NCBI GenBank assembly: GCA_032622095.1
Contig: CP136067.1
Coordinates: forward strand, 200,534,052 to 200,598,051
Origin: Siphonodentalium dalli
Taxonomy: Eukaryota > Mollusca > Scaphopoda > Gadilida > Siphonodentaliidae
Length of the DNA: 64,000 nt
Direction of reading: 5' to 3'
The notes below the pieces were generated by a model. The model worked only from the letters and a program-made list of their open reading frames with translations, had not been told where the DNA came from and searched no databases. Of the stretch, positions 15,359-25,046 are shown piece after piece (within the stretch, counting starts at the first letter, position 1; the number at the start of each line of letters is the position of its first letter). Both the position numbers and the translations under genes were made by a program.

Positions 15359-15785
15359 ATTGTTTCGATTTATTCAATCTAACATTAACAGTCTATGTGG
15401 AGATCCTCCTTCGACGATGATTCCATATATTAGTTGGCACACGTTACAGAAACGTTGATAGAAGGCAGATTCCCCAAACATGCATTTGTGCACAGCGATT
15501 TTAATCATCTCGTGTTTCAAATAATTTGGACCAACGAAACCAGAATTGTGCACCAATCGGAATTTGGATTTGCTTGATTGTTTTGATTTACTCAATTTAA
15601 CACTAACAGAGTATGTTGATCTCCTTCAGCTGTGTTTCCATCAATTAGTTGGAACATGTTACGGAAACGTGATCGACGGAAGGTTTCCAAAACACATCTT
15701 CATGAACAGGGATTATATACATCTTGTTTTTCAAATTATTTGGACAAACAAAACTAGACTAGTGTACCAATAGAATTTGGACTGA
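15359..15785 (+). pseudogene. Unknown element, module 1, tandem dimer
   Basis: Two diverged units of about 213 bp lie in tandem. Both can encode a peptide of the pattern G-R-F-x-K-H-x-F-x-x-x-D-x-x-H-L-V-F-Q-I-I-W-T-N-x-T-R-x-V-x-Q; stops fall just before or after it. The same peptide pattern recurs at 29375-29512, and module-1 DNA recurs at 32845-32982. I do not recognise the family. Conservation of the amino-acid pattern despite DNA drift argues that the ancestor was coding. The copies are broken. Confidence 0.5.
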
Positions 15786-15925
15786 GTGTGAAAAGATTAT
15801 TTTAAGGACGATTAACATAAAGTACAAACTCTAGAAATAAATTTCATAATTTGACATTATATTGAAATATTGCATAGGACAATTCAGGCGATGTCCACAT
15901 TATTATCTCAAGAAGATGGATTTAA

Positions 15926-16932
15926 CCCTTTCAGTGCCAGGTCCGATTTTTGTATCAACCCATATACCCTGTGCCAATGCATTCTCTTATATGCGAGTCG
16001 ACCATAGGTCGTCTCGCATATATAAGAGAATGAATTGGCCGAACAATTTTTCATCATTTGTTATTATCTTTTACAATTTTAATAATTTTTTCTTATATTC
16101 TTTAAGACTTATTTTGTAGGTTTAGTGCCAGGGAATCTTACGTTTTTCATGGGCATCAAAATTATTACTATGAATACTTGGTGATAGTTTTGAGTTATAA
16201 CATGCTTTTATCCAGTTTTTTAAAAATTCGCTATAGCATGCTTAAAGGGGTACTGTACGCCAAATGTTGTTGTTGGTTTCTATAGTCTCCGAGAATAAGG
16301 TAACATTTTTTTCATTATTTGAAAGTCTGTTGAGTACGAAGTATAGTGTTACGGATGACAAATTTACCGGAATGCAAAAATACAAATTGTCGTTGTCGAG
16401 TAATTTTTGTACAGTTTTCAACCAAATGAATAAAATAAAAGTTATATTATAGGCATACTAGTCCCATATAATCATTTAAGTTATTGTATCGTCGCTAGTC
16501 AGTGAGTGGCTTGAGTGTTCTCCCCGTATCATCATAATATTTTAAGCGATCGTGTGTGCGATCGGTTTAACAATCCAGTATCCCTCAATTACTTTGTTTG
16601 ATTACGGAAATTCGTAATTTAATTGACGCCATTTTATGGCTCCAGTCATAAATTCAATTTATATCAAATTATTAACTTTTAAATTATTAAATTTTAAGAT
16701 AGCCTATTAACCTGAGCGTTTACAGAATACATCTTCGACTCAAATTACTTATGTTTCTATATATTATCGATATTAGATTGTTGTTGTCACCGGAAATTTA
16801 ATGAAAATGGCGTACAGTACCCCTTTAAGCATAACCAAACAAATTCAACCCCCAAAAAAAAAAAATTCTATAAACAAAAATTAAAAAATTTAGGGCTGAT
16901 TTTACAGACCGTAAATTATTGCACTGAAAGGG
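15926..16932. mobile_element. TTAA-flanked element with CCCTTTCAGTGC ends
   Basis: The inverted ends CCCTTTCAGTGC and GCACTGAAAGGG are each flanked by TTAA (15922-15925 and 16933-16936). This is the target duplication and terminal C-C-C expected of piggyBac-type elements. It carries one copy of the 67-bp-class hairpin (15974-16038, slightly shortened) and a second complete TTAA element nested at 16246-16824. No transposase frame is visible, so it is a non-autonomous derivative. Confidence 0.75.
16246..16824. mobile_element. Nested TTAA element with AGGGGTACTGTACGCC ends
   Basis: The 17-bp inverted ends AGGGGTACTGTACGCCA and TGGCGTACAGTACCCCT are flanked by TTAA on both sides. The 579-bp interior is AT-rich and has only short unrecognised frames. 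It sits wholly inside the element 15926-16932, so it inserted later. Its ends are relatives of those of the foldback at 31631-31976. Confidence 0.8.
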
Positions 16933-16936
16933 TTAA

Positions 16937-17144
16937 AACTGGCTCATTGTTTCTAAGACCTCTAAGTTGCATATCAACTAAAATAAGTAGGAGTAACTTG
17001 GAAAATCTCTGCAAACCAATTTTAGAAGACCTAGGAAATAATCAAACATTATTAACTGAAGTTGTAGGAACACATAATAAACTGTATATAATAGGACAAC
17101 AATTAGCAGTAATAAAACTAATAACTTTCAAACAGATAATCTAG
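16937..17144 (+). pseudogene. Unknown element, module 2 (short copy)
   Basis: This frame ends at a stop at 17142 and is homologous to the frame at 33693-33932. Shared residues include the pattern I-S-x-x-x-x-E-x-L-C-x-P, then D-L-x-N-N, T-E-x-V-G-T-x-N-K. The ATG at 16947 is not a convincing start because homology begins upstream at the element junction. The cysteine-rich continuation seen at 33933-34109 is absent here because a foldback element follows. Function is unknown. Confidence 0.45.
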
Positions 17145-17157
17145 TATAAACATTTAA

Positions 17158-17549
17158 CCCTTTACCCAACAAACCGGCCAAAACCGGCCAAATAAAGCTT
17201 CAACAGCCTAAAATATCTTCGGTCTGTCTCAATAGAACCATACAAATATGGATATCATTGGAACCGGCTCCTTGACCACATTGTGATAGTTACAGTTATG
17301 CCCTGTGCCAATGCATTCTCTTATATATGCGAGTCGACCATAGGTCGCCTCGCATATATAAGAGAATGCATTGGCCTAAAAAAAATCTTTTTTTAACACT
17401 TTTTACCATTTTTTCTTACATTCTTTAACAATTTTATCATTTTTAATGTGTTAAGCCAATGCATTCTCTTATATATGCGAGGCGACCTATGGTCGACTCG
17501 CATATATAAGAGAATGCATTGGCACAGGGCCCTTCTGTTGGGTAAAGGG
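17158..17549. mobile_element. Hairpin-pair foldback element (family A), copy 1
   Basis: The ends CCCTTTACCCAACA and TGTTGGGTAAAGGG lie between TTAA sites at 17154-17157 and 17550-17553. Inside are two 67-bp hairpins in inverted order (17308-17374 and 17456-17522). Each starts CCAATGCATTCTCTTATA, folds through the small palindrome CGACC-ATA-GGTCG and returns to TGCATTGG. The spacer between them is a T-rich or A-rich stretch with TTTTTNNCA-type repeats. There is no coding sequence. TTAA duplication and CCC ends suggest mobilisation by a piggyBac-like transposase. Confidence 0.85.
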
Positions 17550-17699
17550 TTAATAGACCCTCCAGTAGATTGTCCGATAGTACAGAAGATATTTGTTATA
17601 TGTTCCCAGTGATTGTAATGCTATAACGTATTGTATAGATAAACACAGCACATCGAGATATGCATAATTATCAAGATCATATTCTAAATTGGATGTGAC

Positions 17700-18180
17700 T
17701 TGTATACTACCATCTTATATGTTGGAAGGATCAGTCCACGATCGTTCCATAGTAACCAATGGTATGATACACGTCACAGGCAGGTGTATCATGATACCTG
17801 AGACCTTATTTGGACGCATGATACACCAGACGTTGGAATAACTACCCATGCTCTGAAGCGGGAGAACGACTTTTCTCTTCGGCAGCCGATCCAACAAGAC
17901 CTGTTTAACCTATTATTCCGCTGCTTGCTGTGTTTACCAAGATAGACTTATACACATATAAAGTTATCAAAAGTTGCGGACAATTATGGTTATCAATGTT
18001 CCCGACACGGCCAATTCAACAATTCAACATGTACACCCTAGACGTATCGAGACAATGGTGCCTAAGCAGTAAACCAGAACTTGTGTTTCGTTAAAAAAGT
18101 GAGTACTTACCATACCAACCAGTACGTTTCTTTTGAATTAATAATTTAAATTAAATAAACACAATACCCGCATTATGTCA
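17700..18180 (+). other. Unrecognised region containing first copy of a 160-bp direct repeat
   Basis: The stretch 17888-18054 is repeated at 18519-18677 with few changes. Upstream (17700-17888) one plus-strand frame reads through with a single in-frame stop, but nothing in it is recognised. No promoter or splice pattern is clear. Confidence 0.4.
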
Positions 18181-18311
18181 TAGAGCAATTCTATAATGCC
18201 ACAATTAGAATGTGCATGTGCCAACCCAACTCAAATTATTAATTTCTTATACACCTGCAATTTTGTCTTTACTATTCCCAATCACCTTAGAGATTAAAAA
18301 AAAATATCAAT

Positions 18312-18539
18312 ATGACACAAAATCACCCTTCCCATCCTTCCTTGTCGGATGACGCTAATTATAGTAGCGCCCAAATCGCTGAAGAGATAGAGCGAATGCG
18401 ATCGATTTTGCATGAACCCCATGACAATCACGAGGTACGAAACGCAGATCAAAGCGTCATACTAGATCGCATTTCCAAACAATTAGGTCGTTTCAATATT
18501 GCAATAGACCAACAGCTGGATCCAACAAGACCTGTTTAA
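18312..18539 (+). CDS. Small hypothetical protein, 75 residues
   Basis: ATG follows an A-run (context AATATGACAC). The product is hydrophilic, with an early S/P/H-rich stretch and a helical-looking E-E-I-E-R-M-R segment. It ends in D-P-T-R-P-V, where the stop lies at the start of the direct repeat 18519-18677. Just after that repeat another frame (18676-18783) encodes about 35 residues ending E-E-S-W-D-E-Y before a stop, so the two may be exons or broken parts of one protein. The flanking direct repeats (17888-18054 and 18519-18677) could be the ends of a small element. Family unknown. Confidence 0.35.
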   Translation: MTQNHPSHPSLSDDANYSSAQIAEEIERMRSILHEPHDNHEVRNADQSVILDRISKQLGRFNIAIDQQLDPTRPV

Positions 18540-18870
18540 CCTATTATTCCGATGCTTGCTGTGTTTACCAAGATAGACTTATACACATATAAAGTTATCA
18601 AAAGTTACGGACAATTATTGTTATCAATGTTACCGACATGGCCAATTCAACATCTACACCCTAGACGTATCGAGACAAGAACAACATAAAACCACACAAC
18701 CAGTCACACCTTTTTCAGAAACAATTAAAAAAACAACTTCAGTTCAACAACTTGCTGTTGAAGAATCCTGGGACGAATACTAGTTATATTGTTCATTCTA
18801 TTCATTTACTAAAACCAACCAACACACACACATTGCATAATCATCATATCATAATGGAATGAGATATTAA

Positions 18871-19296
18871 CCCTTTACCCATCAGAACGGCCCTGTGCCA
18901 ATGCATTCTCTTATATATGCGAGTCGACCATAGGTCGCCTCGCATATATAAGAGAATGCATTGGCTTAACACATATTAAAAATGATAAAATTGTCAAAGA
19001 ATGTAGAAAAATATTATAAAAATTGTTAAAAAATGTAAGAAAAAATGGTAAAAAGTGTTAAAAAAAGAATTTTTTTAGGCCAATGCATTCTCTTATATAT
19101 GCGAGGCGACCTATGGTCGACTCGCATATATAAGAGAATGCATTGGCACAGGGCATAACTGTAACCATCACAATGTGGTCAATGAACCGGTTCCAATGAT
19201 ATCCATATTTGTATGGTGTTATTGAGACAGACCGAAGATATTTTAGGCTGTTGAAGCTTTATTTGGGCGTTTTTGGCCGGTTTGTTGGGTAAAGGG
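18871..19296. mobile_element. Hairpin-pair foldback element (family A), copy 2
   Basis: Same ends as copy 1, with TTAA at 18867-18870 and 19297-19300. Hairpins lie at 18898-18964 and 19080-19146. Compared with copy 1 the outer left segment is shortened and the right segment retained, so the two copies are inverted relative to each other. Confidence 0.85.
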
Positions 19297-19315
19297 TTAA
19301 GAGGACATAAAGTTA

Positions 19316-20560
19316 TCAAAACTTATGGATTCCTGATTTTGTTCCCGTTCCATGGCCAATCTATAATTCTACACTAAATATGGGACAAACATAACCCAAA
19401 CATAACCAACATAATGAGATTAACTTCCGTGTCAACCAGCTGTGCATGTGAGCAATTAAAAAGACGCTAAGAACATAACCCAAATAATGAGATTCACTGC
19501 CGTGTTCTACCTTCTGGAATGTCGCATGCACGATGCCAGCAGGCCTGTAAATAGTGTGCCTGTCATTTGCAGAATGAGGTCTCCAGAGGGTGAATTTAGT
19601 GATGCTATCCCGCATAGCGGGCCAGCATCACTAAATTCACCCTCTGGAGACATCATTCTGCTTAGGCCTCATCTTCTGGGAAGTATCTATAGTATCAAAT
19701 TAACATTGTTTTTAGTTACGTTTTCCCATCAGGGAAGTTTGTATATCCCCTAATTTGCAGAAGATAAAATTCATACAGGTAATTGAGGTGCCCAATGGGT
19801 GAACATCACCAACTTCAACTGGGGAACTTCAATATGATCCTAGATCTACCATAGCAGTTGAGGGCCTAAGCAGAATGAGGTCCCCAGAGGGTGAATTTAG
19901 TGATGCTAGCCTGCTATGCGGGATAGCATCACTAAATTCACCCTCAGGGGACCTCATTCTGCAAATGACAGACACGCTGAATTCTACACACCTTTGTCCC
20001 AGCAAGCCTGAGTTTAGTGTGCCTGTCATTTGCAGAATGAGGTCCCCTGAGGGTGAATTTAATGATATCCAGCACAGCAGGCTTCCACCACTAAATTCCC
20101 CCTCTGGTGACCTCATTTTGCTTAGGCCTCATTTTCTCTGGAAAGTTTCTTTATTATCTAATGTCTATAGCAATTTCTTCACATAGATTCTATTTCTTTT
20201 TTAGTTTAGTTTCTCTATATCCCCAAATTGGCAGACCACGCATTGTATAATTAAGGTTCCCAATGGGTGTACATCACGATATTGACCATTGAGAACTTCA
20301 ATCTGAGTCTGTCTCCATACATGATGAGGCCATGCAGAATGAGGTCCCAGGAGGGTGAATTTGGTGATGCCAGACCGTTATGGGTGATAGCGTCACTAAA
20401 TTCGCCCTCTGGGGACATCATTCTGCGAATGACAAGCACACTAAACTCAGACTTGTGTCCCGCGGGTAATTCATCAGTGTAAAATTCAAAGACGCTAAGA
20501 AAATAACAATAAATTACCAGATTCAGAATATTGGAGTGACTCCAGCTTGAAACTTGATAC
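19316..20560. repeat. Cluster of four family-B foldback elements in dispersed repeat DNA
   Basis: Four near-palindromes of about 90 bp lie at 19570-19660, 19871-19961, 20033-20120 and 20335-20425. Each starts CAGAATGAGGTCCCCAGAG, has a centre of the GATGCTA / TAGCATC type and returns to CTCATTCTG. The flanks share GTGCCTGTCATTTGCAG. Between them are copies of another dispersed unit marked by the phrase GACGCTAAGAAAATAAC. No gene is seen. Confidence 0.8.
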
Positions 20561-20561
20561 C

Positions 20562-21040
20562 ACCAACAACTGTGCACCTACCTATTGTGCATACCGGCAG
20601 CATTACTACAACAATGTGCACCTACCTATTGTGCATACCGGCAGAATTACTTCAACTACATGTATGTGCACCTACCTATTGTGCATACCAGCAGAATTAC
20701 TTCAACTATGTGCACCTACCTATTGTGCATACCGGCAGAATTACTTCAACTATGTGCACCTACCTATTGTGCATACCGGCAGAATTACTTCAACTATGTG
20801 CACCTACCTATTGTGCATACCGGCAGAATTACTTCAACTATGTGCACCTACCTATTGTGCATACCGGCAGAATTACTTCAACTATGTGCACCTACCTATT
20901 GTGCATACCCGCAGAATTACTTCAACTGTGTGCACCTACCTATTGTGCATACCGGCAGAATTACTTCAACTATGTGCACCTACCTATTGTGCATACTGGC
21001 AGAATTACTACACTATGTGCACCTAGCTACCTATTGTGCA
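20562..21040. repeat. Minisatellite, 44-bp unit, about 10 copies
   Basis: The unit contains GTGCACCTACCTATTGTGCA followed by an ACCGGCAGAATTACTTCAAC-type half. Copies are almost identical in the middle and diverge at both ends. All three plus-strand frames stay open only because 44 bp of stop-poor sequence cycles through them, so the long frames here are not genes. Confidence 0.95.
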
Positions 21041-21349
21041 TAAAATATATACAAACAGGTGCACCGCCCATAGTATCCCCTGCCAATGTGGCTTTCCATC
21101 GCCCAGAGTATCCCCCGCCAATGTGGCTTTCCGCTGAGGTTTATTAATTTTCAGACGACAGTCCTCATTGTTGGCTATGGCAACAGCGATGCCAATTCAA
21201 TATGCTGAAGCAAACTGGGCCACAGCAAAGGGTTGCAACATGACAAAATTAAGTACTTAATACATTGACACCTTTATCCTTTTCAATCTCCACATCAATT
21301 TTTTTTAGTATAAATAACACCTTAACACTTCTATAAGTAATTGCGCACA

Positions 21350-21678
21350 ACAGGCAATACCAAGGGAACAGACACACAATAACACAGGCAATACCAAGGG
21401 AACAGACACACAATAACCAACAACAGGCAATACCAAGGGAACAGACACACAATAACACAGGCAATACCAAGGGAACAGACACACAATAACCAACAACAGG
21501 CAATACCAAGGGAACAGACACACAATAACACAGGCAATACCAAGGGAACAGACACACAATAACCAACAACAGGCAATACCAAGGGAACAGACACACAATA
21601 ACCAACAACAGGCAATACCAAGGGAACAGACACACAATAACACAGGCAATACCAAGGGAACAGACACACAATAACCAA
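21350..21678. repeat. Minisatellite, alternating 34- and 39-bp units
   Basis: About nine units share GGCAATACCAAGGGAACAGA and differ by a 5-bp ending (ACACA against ACCAACAACA type), so 34- and 39-bp forms alternate. The open minus-strand frames are repeat artefacts. Confidence 0.95.
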
Positions 21679-21771
21679 ATTTCCAACCACTGTAGAAACA
21701 AATGTCCTTACCGGAAGAATTACTGCTTGAATACAAAGTTATCAAACCCTGGACTTGATGTCTCGGACCTT

Positions 21772-22160
21772 ATCGAACGAACGAACGAACGAATATTTTA
21801 TTATAGTGACATGTGTGTATAGTGTATACAAAACATCACATACAGGTGATAACAATGTCGAGTAACAAAATAACAACACACCCGGCCAATAAGGCCTATA
21901 AGTCACTTTAAACAAAAATAATAAAGAAAATTGTTGTGCACATTCATGGGATAGAAAAGGTTTTGCTAAGAAGATCTTGTCTTTTTTGATAAGCACTATA
22001 AAGAAATTTAGCTACTTGAAGTGGATACCGATTCATTAGCTGAGTAAGCAAGCCGACGTCACTAAATTGTGTCTGTCCATGTTCGATCGCGATATATGAC
22101 ATCAGTTTTGATCGCAAGTGTTTATATGCTCGACAGTTAAGGAGAAAATGTGTCTCGTCT
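21772..22160 (-). mobile_element. 3' end of a CR1/jockey-type non-LTR retrotransposon
   Basis: On the minus strand a frame ending at 21944-21946 reads D-E-T-H-F-L-L-N-C-R-A-Y followed about 60 residues later by a basic end. The pattern E-x-H-F-L-L-x-C-x-x-Y is the usual C-terminal tail of CR1/L2/jockey-like ORF2 proteins. Downstream on the same strand is an AT-rich 3' region ending in a short (TTCG)n repeat at 21772-21793, the simple-repeat tail expected for these elements. The frame breaks at about 22160, where the minisatellite begins, so the copy is 5'-truncated and dead. Confidence 0.65.
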
Positions 22161-22175
22161 TATCACATGATACCT

Positions 22176-22452
22176 CCACTCATAGAATAACATCTCATGC
22201 TTGAGTGAAGCGAGTGACTCATAGAATAACATCTCATGCTTGAGTGAAGCGAGTGACTCATAGAATAACATCTCATGCTTGAGTGAAGCGAGTGACTCAT
22301 AGAATAACATCTCATGCTTGAGTGAAGCGAGTGACTCATAGAATAACATCTCATGCTTGAGTGAAGCGAGTGACTCATAGAATAACATCTCATGCTTGAG
22401 TGAAGCGAGTGACTCATAGAATAACATCTCATGCTTGAGTGAAGCGAGTGAC
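22176..22452. repeat. Minisatellite, 39-bp unit, 7 copies
   Basis: Seven almost perfect copies of a 39-bp unit containing CATAGAATAACATCTCATGC and TTGAGTGAAGCGAGTGACT. 39 is divisible by three, so repetitive frames are open on the minus strand. They are not supported as genes. Confidence 0.95.
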
Positions 22453-22724
22453 TTCAGCTTGAACCCACCAACATCTCTGTGTAACTGCCTATTGTACTTA
22501 CCGGAAGAACATGATATTGATATACATTTATAAGTTATAACACCACTGGACTTCATTGTTTCCACATGGCCATCTTCACATTTACTTACATTGCTAATCT
22601 CCAGTCCCAATACAACATGCCAGTTGCTTACTTCCAGCTGAGGTAAACAGTGTAAAATTGAAAAGACGCTAAGAAAATAACCAGAAAGAATCAGATGCAA
22701 AAAAAGCAGTCGCAGACGGTGGTA

Positions 22725-22868
22725 TCCCCCGCCGAAATGTGCAGTTGGGGAAGTGCATTCTCAATAATGTTTGCGTTCTCCGCCGAAATGTGCAGTTGGG
22801 GAAGTGCATTCTCAATAATGTTTGCGTTCTCCGCCGAAATGTGCAGTTGGGGAAGTGCATTCTCAACA
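22725..22868. repeat. Minisatellite, 51-bp unit, about 2.8 copies
   Basis: The units start at 22729, 22780 and 22831 with CCGAAATGTGCAGTTGGGGA; the last is cut short. This is one more local expansion inside the dispersed unit seen at 19452, 20480 and 22657. Confidence 0.9.
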
Positions 22869-22943
22869 AGAGGTAATAATAAACAAAGTCCAATAACTCC
22901 GGTAAAAATAACCGGCCGGACTTGGCTTGCGAACTCATTATAG

Positions 22944-23098
22944 GTAATGGTCAGGTGAACTCATATACCACAAATCTTTGAAATCCGTTGACATTTGTTC
23001 AAGCTATGACTCTTACAAATTCGAGACGGATGGAAGGACAGACGGACGGAACCCATTCCTATATCCCCCGCAAATTTTCAATTTGGCAGGGGATAATA
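22944..23098 (+). repeat. Dispersed repeat end (family F)
   Basis: A stretch with ACGGATGGAAGGACAGACGG then TATATCCCCCGC...GGCAGGGGATA, the same kind of 'foldback C-run / G-run' end as at 38235, 51100 and 57450. Related longer copies lie at 37945-38235, 50600-51105 and 57225-57450. Non-coding. Confidence 0.5.
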
Positions 23099-23102
23099 AG
23101 TA

Positions 23103-23291
23103 ATGGTATCTTATCTCCTTTACAATAGACATGGGGGATATTCAAAGCCTGCAGTGTTACGAAGCCAACGTATTCAGTATTTTAGAGCCCCACAAGAAAG
23201 GGCCGATTTCCCTATTAACAACGAAGTGTCTGTGGACCAACTGATGAGATTTATCCAGGAAATATACGGAGATAAGAAAACTACGTTTTGA
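23103..23291 (+). CDS. Small unrecognised ORF, 62 residues
   Basis: The frame runs from the ATG at 23103 to a stop at 23289. The C-terminal half looks protein-like (V-D-Q-L-M-R-F-I-Q-E-I-Y-G-D-K-K) with mixed hydrophobic spacing typical of an amphipathic helix. It may be a terminal exon or an element fragment. No splice acceptor or homologue is recognised. Confidence 0.25.
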   Translation: MVSYLLYNRHGGYSKPAVLRSQRIQYFRAPQERADFPINNEVSVDQLMRFIQEIYGDKKTTF

Positions 23292-23793
23292 TTGAACATT
23301 ATGTTCGGGACGATATTGAATAGAGAAAATAGACAGTATCGATACTACGTTCCTTAGGCCAGTATAAATAAATTCCTAGATCATCATCCCTGCCCGCCCC
23401 GATTTTTTTGGCCCGCCCCATATATTTTTATTATCGTTTTACGAAAAATCACAACTTTGTGGAACGCGTTCTCAGAAGATTGTCATCGCGAATCTCGATG
23501 CAAGCGCCGTAACTCTATTGACTGTGACAACACATTTTTTTTATTTTACGACATTGGTATATCTCTACTATTCTGTGATCTTTGTGTTGACAAAGACGTC
23601 GTGTAAATGATGAATTTACATTTATTATATTATATTAAGCACACTTGGGTATCAATTATTGTATACATGTAAAATAAACTGAAACTAGACATGATTTTAA
23701 GTAATCCATTCGGTGAAATTTTACGACATTCCCGGCTGCCAGAAATAGATGCGATAAGTCAAATTTGTCAAAATAACAATTAAATATCTAAAA

Positions 23794-24462
23794 ATGGTTT
23801 TCGTCGTGTTAAAGTTGTCGGAGAACAACAAAACAATCAAAGATTGGTTCGGGTGTTCAGTCGCGGATACACTTACATTGAGTGAACTCTACAATAAGTT
23901 TGCGTCCGGGGAATTGGACTCGTCAAGCTCAGCGTCATTTGACGAGTTGTCGTCGGCGCATTTTGTGAGAATTGGACGGACAAAACATGAACTCACTCGA
24001 TGCGACCCAAGATCCACTGTTGGAGATGTGGTGACTTTCTTAGGACCATTTATTGAGTTTACGCAGACATCAGAATCAGATAGGCCCAACACAAAGATTG
24101 ATGCATTTAAAATCCTTCTGAGTGCGTCATCAAAAACTACAAATTTGCCAGTGAAATACACAAATCCACACAATGACAAATTAAGACTTTACAACGATAT
24201 AATTGACTGGCTAACAGAACAGAATGTTGGTTTCTACAGCACAAACGTGGAGACAATTGGAAAGAACTTTATCAATACTCTCAAAGACACACTGTGGCAC
24301 ATCGACGGCAATCATCAGACGCTCAGTAACAGTGCCTGTGCTGTACCACCCGCATTTACGCAGTTCACAGGATACAGAACACCGCAGGCCAAAAAGAAGC
24401 GAAAACTGGACGAGTCATGCCTGACCGAAATTGTCTTGAAAAAATATCCTATTTGTATTTAA
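23794..24462 (+). CDS. Hypothetical protein, 222 residues
   Basis: A single uninterrupted frame with a good start context (AAAATGG), and codon use unlike the flanking AT-rich DNA. Residues 1-95 alternate hydrophobic and polar positions and might form a small beta-rich domain; a ubiquitin-like fold is only a guess. Residues 35-55 are serine-rich. Near residue 205 the run K-K-K-R-K-L-D looks like a nuclear localisation signal. An AATAAA lies at 24639-24644, about 180 bp past the stop. Upstream, 23390-23450 carries CCCGCCCCGATTTT, which recurs at 48925 and may mark the edge of a mobile element. There are no visible introns. It could be an element-encoded protein or a host single-exon gene. Confidence 0.5.
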   Translation: MVFVVLKLSENNKTIKDWFGCSVADTLTLSELYNKFASGELDSSSSASFDELSSAHFVRIGRTKHELTRCDPRSTVGDVVTFLGPFIEFTQTSESDRPNTKIDAFKILLSASSKTTNLPVKYTNPHNDKLRLYNDIIDWLTEQNVGFYSTNVETIGKNFINTLKDTLWHIDGNHQTLSNSACAVPPAFTQFTGYRTPQAKKKRKLDESCLTEIVLKKYPICI

Positions 24463-25046
24463 TACATGTAAACAATCAAATAAGCCAATTGTTGAGCAAC
24501 GTGGTAGATGCACTGTAGCCAAAAAATGAAAAAGCCAAGTAGTTCTATATTTCAGGGAACAATCTATAAAAACTATTAAATATATGGTTTCATGTTTCTT
24601 TATTAAACATCAATACTATAAAAGTGTTTTAATTTTTTAATAAATATTAAAGATGTTTGAATTAATATATTTAAAATACAAGTTGTCAACTTTCTCGGGA
24701 GCTTGTACTGTATTGCACGTGTCATTGAGAACAGGCAAATGATGCAGTGTATACTCAATACAAATGTTTCACGTCTGTTTTATAATACGTCAATAAATCT
24801 GGAACAAAAAGCTGAATGATGACATGATGACCAATTGACTCATTTATTAAATACAATCAATGTATTTATAAATATATCAACCATGTGTTGCATATTGCAA
24901 TTGCATCCTTTGTCCATGAACACAATGACATGTGCTTTCTCTATATGCACCCGGTATATACCCATGGGCATATCCCCCCCCCCCCCCCATCAACTAACAC
25001 CAATGTAGTCTACAATTACATGTAGGACTTGTATTATAAAAGTTGA
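24463..25046. other. AT-rich non-coding stretch with a 15-bp C run
   Basis: Contains the candidate polyadenylation signal of the preceding ORF and a C15 homopolymer at 24974-24988. No gene, foldback or tandem repeat of note is seen. Confidence 0.5.

Noticed and set aside
17308-17522. Hairpins as transcription terminators
   Set aside because: They are repeated parts of mobile elements in a eukaryotic genome and do not follow genes.
22176-22452. Regular 39-bp array resembling a CRISPR array
   Set aside because: Units are adjacent identical repeats with no unique spacers, and the context is eukaryotic.
20547-22700. Long repetitive frames over the minisatellites (up to about 197 residues)
   Set aside because: Several frames are open at once because the units lack stops; a real gene would favour one frame.
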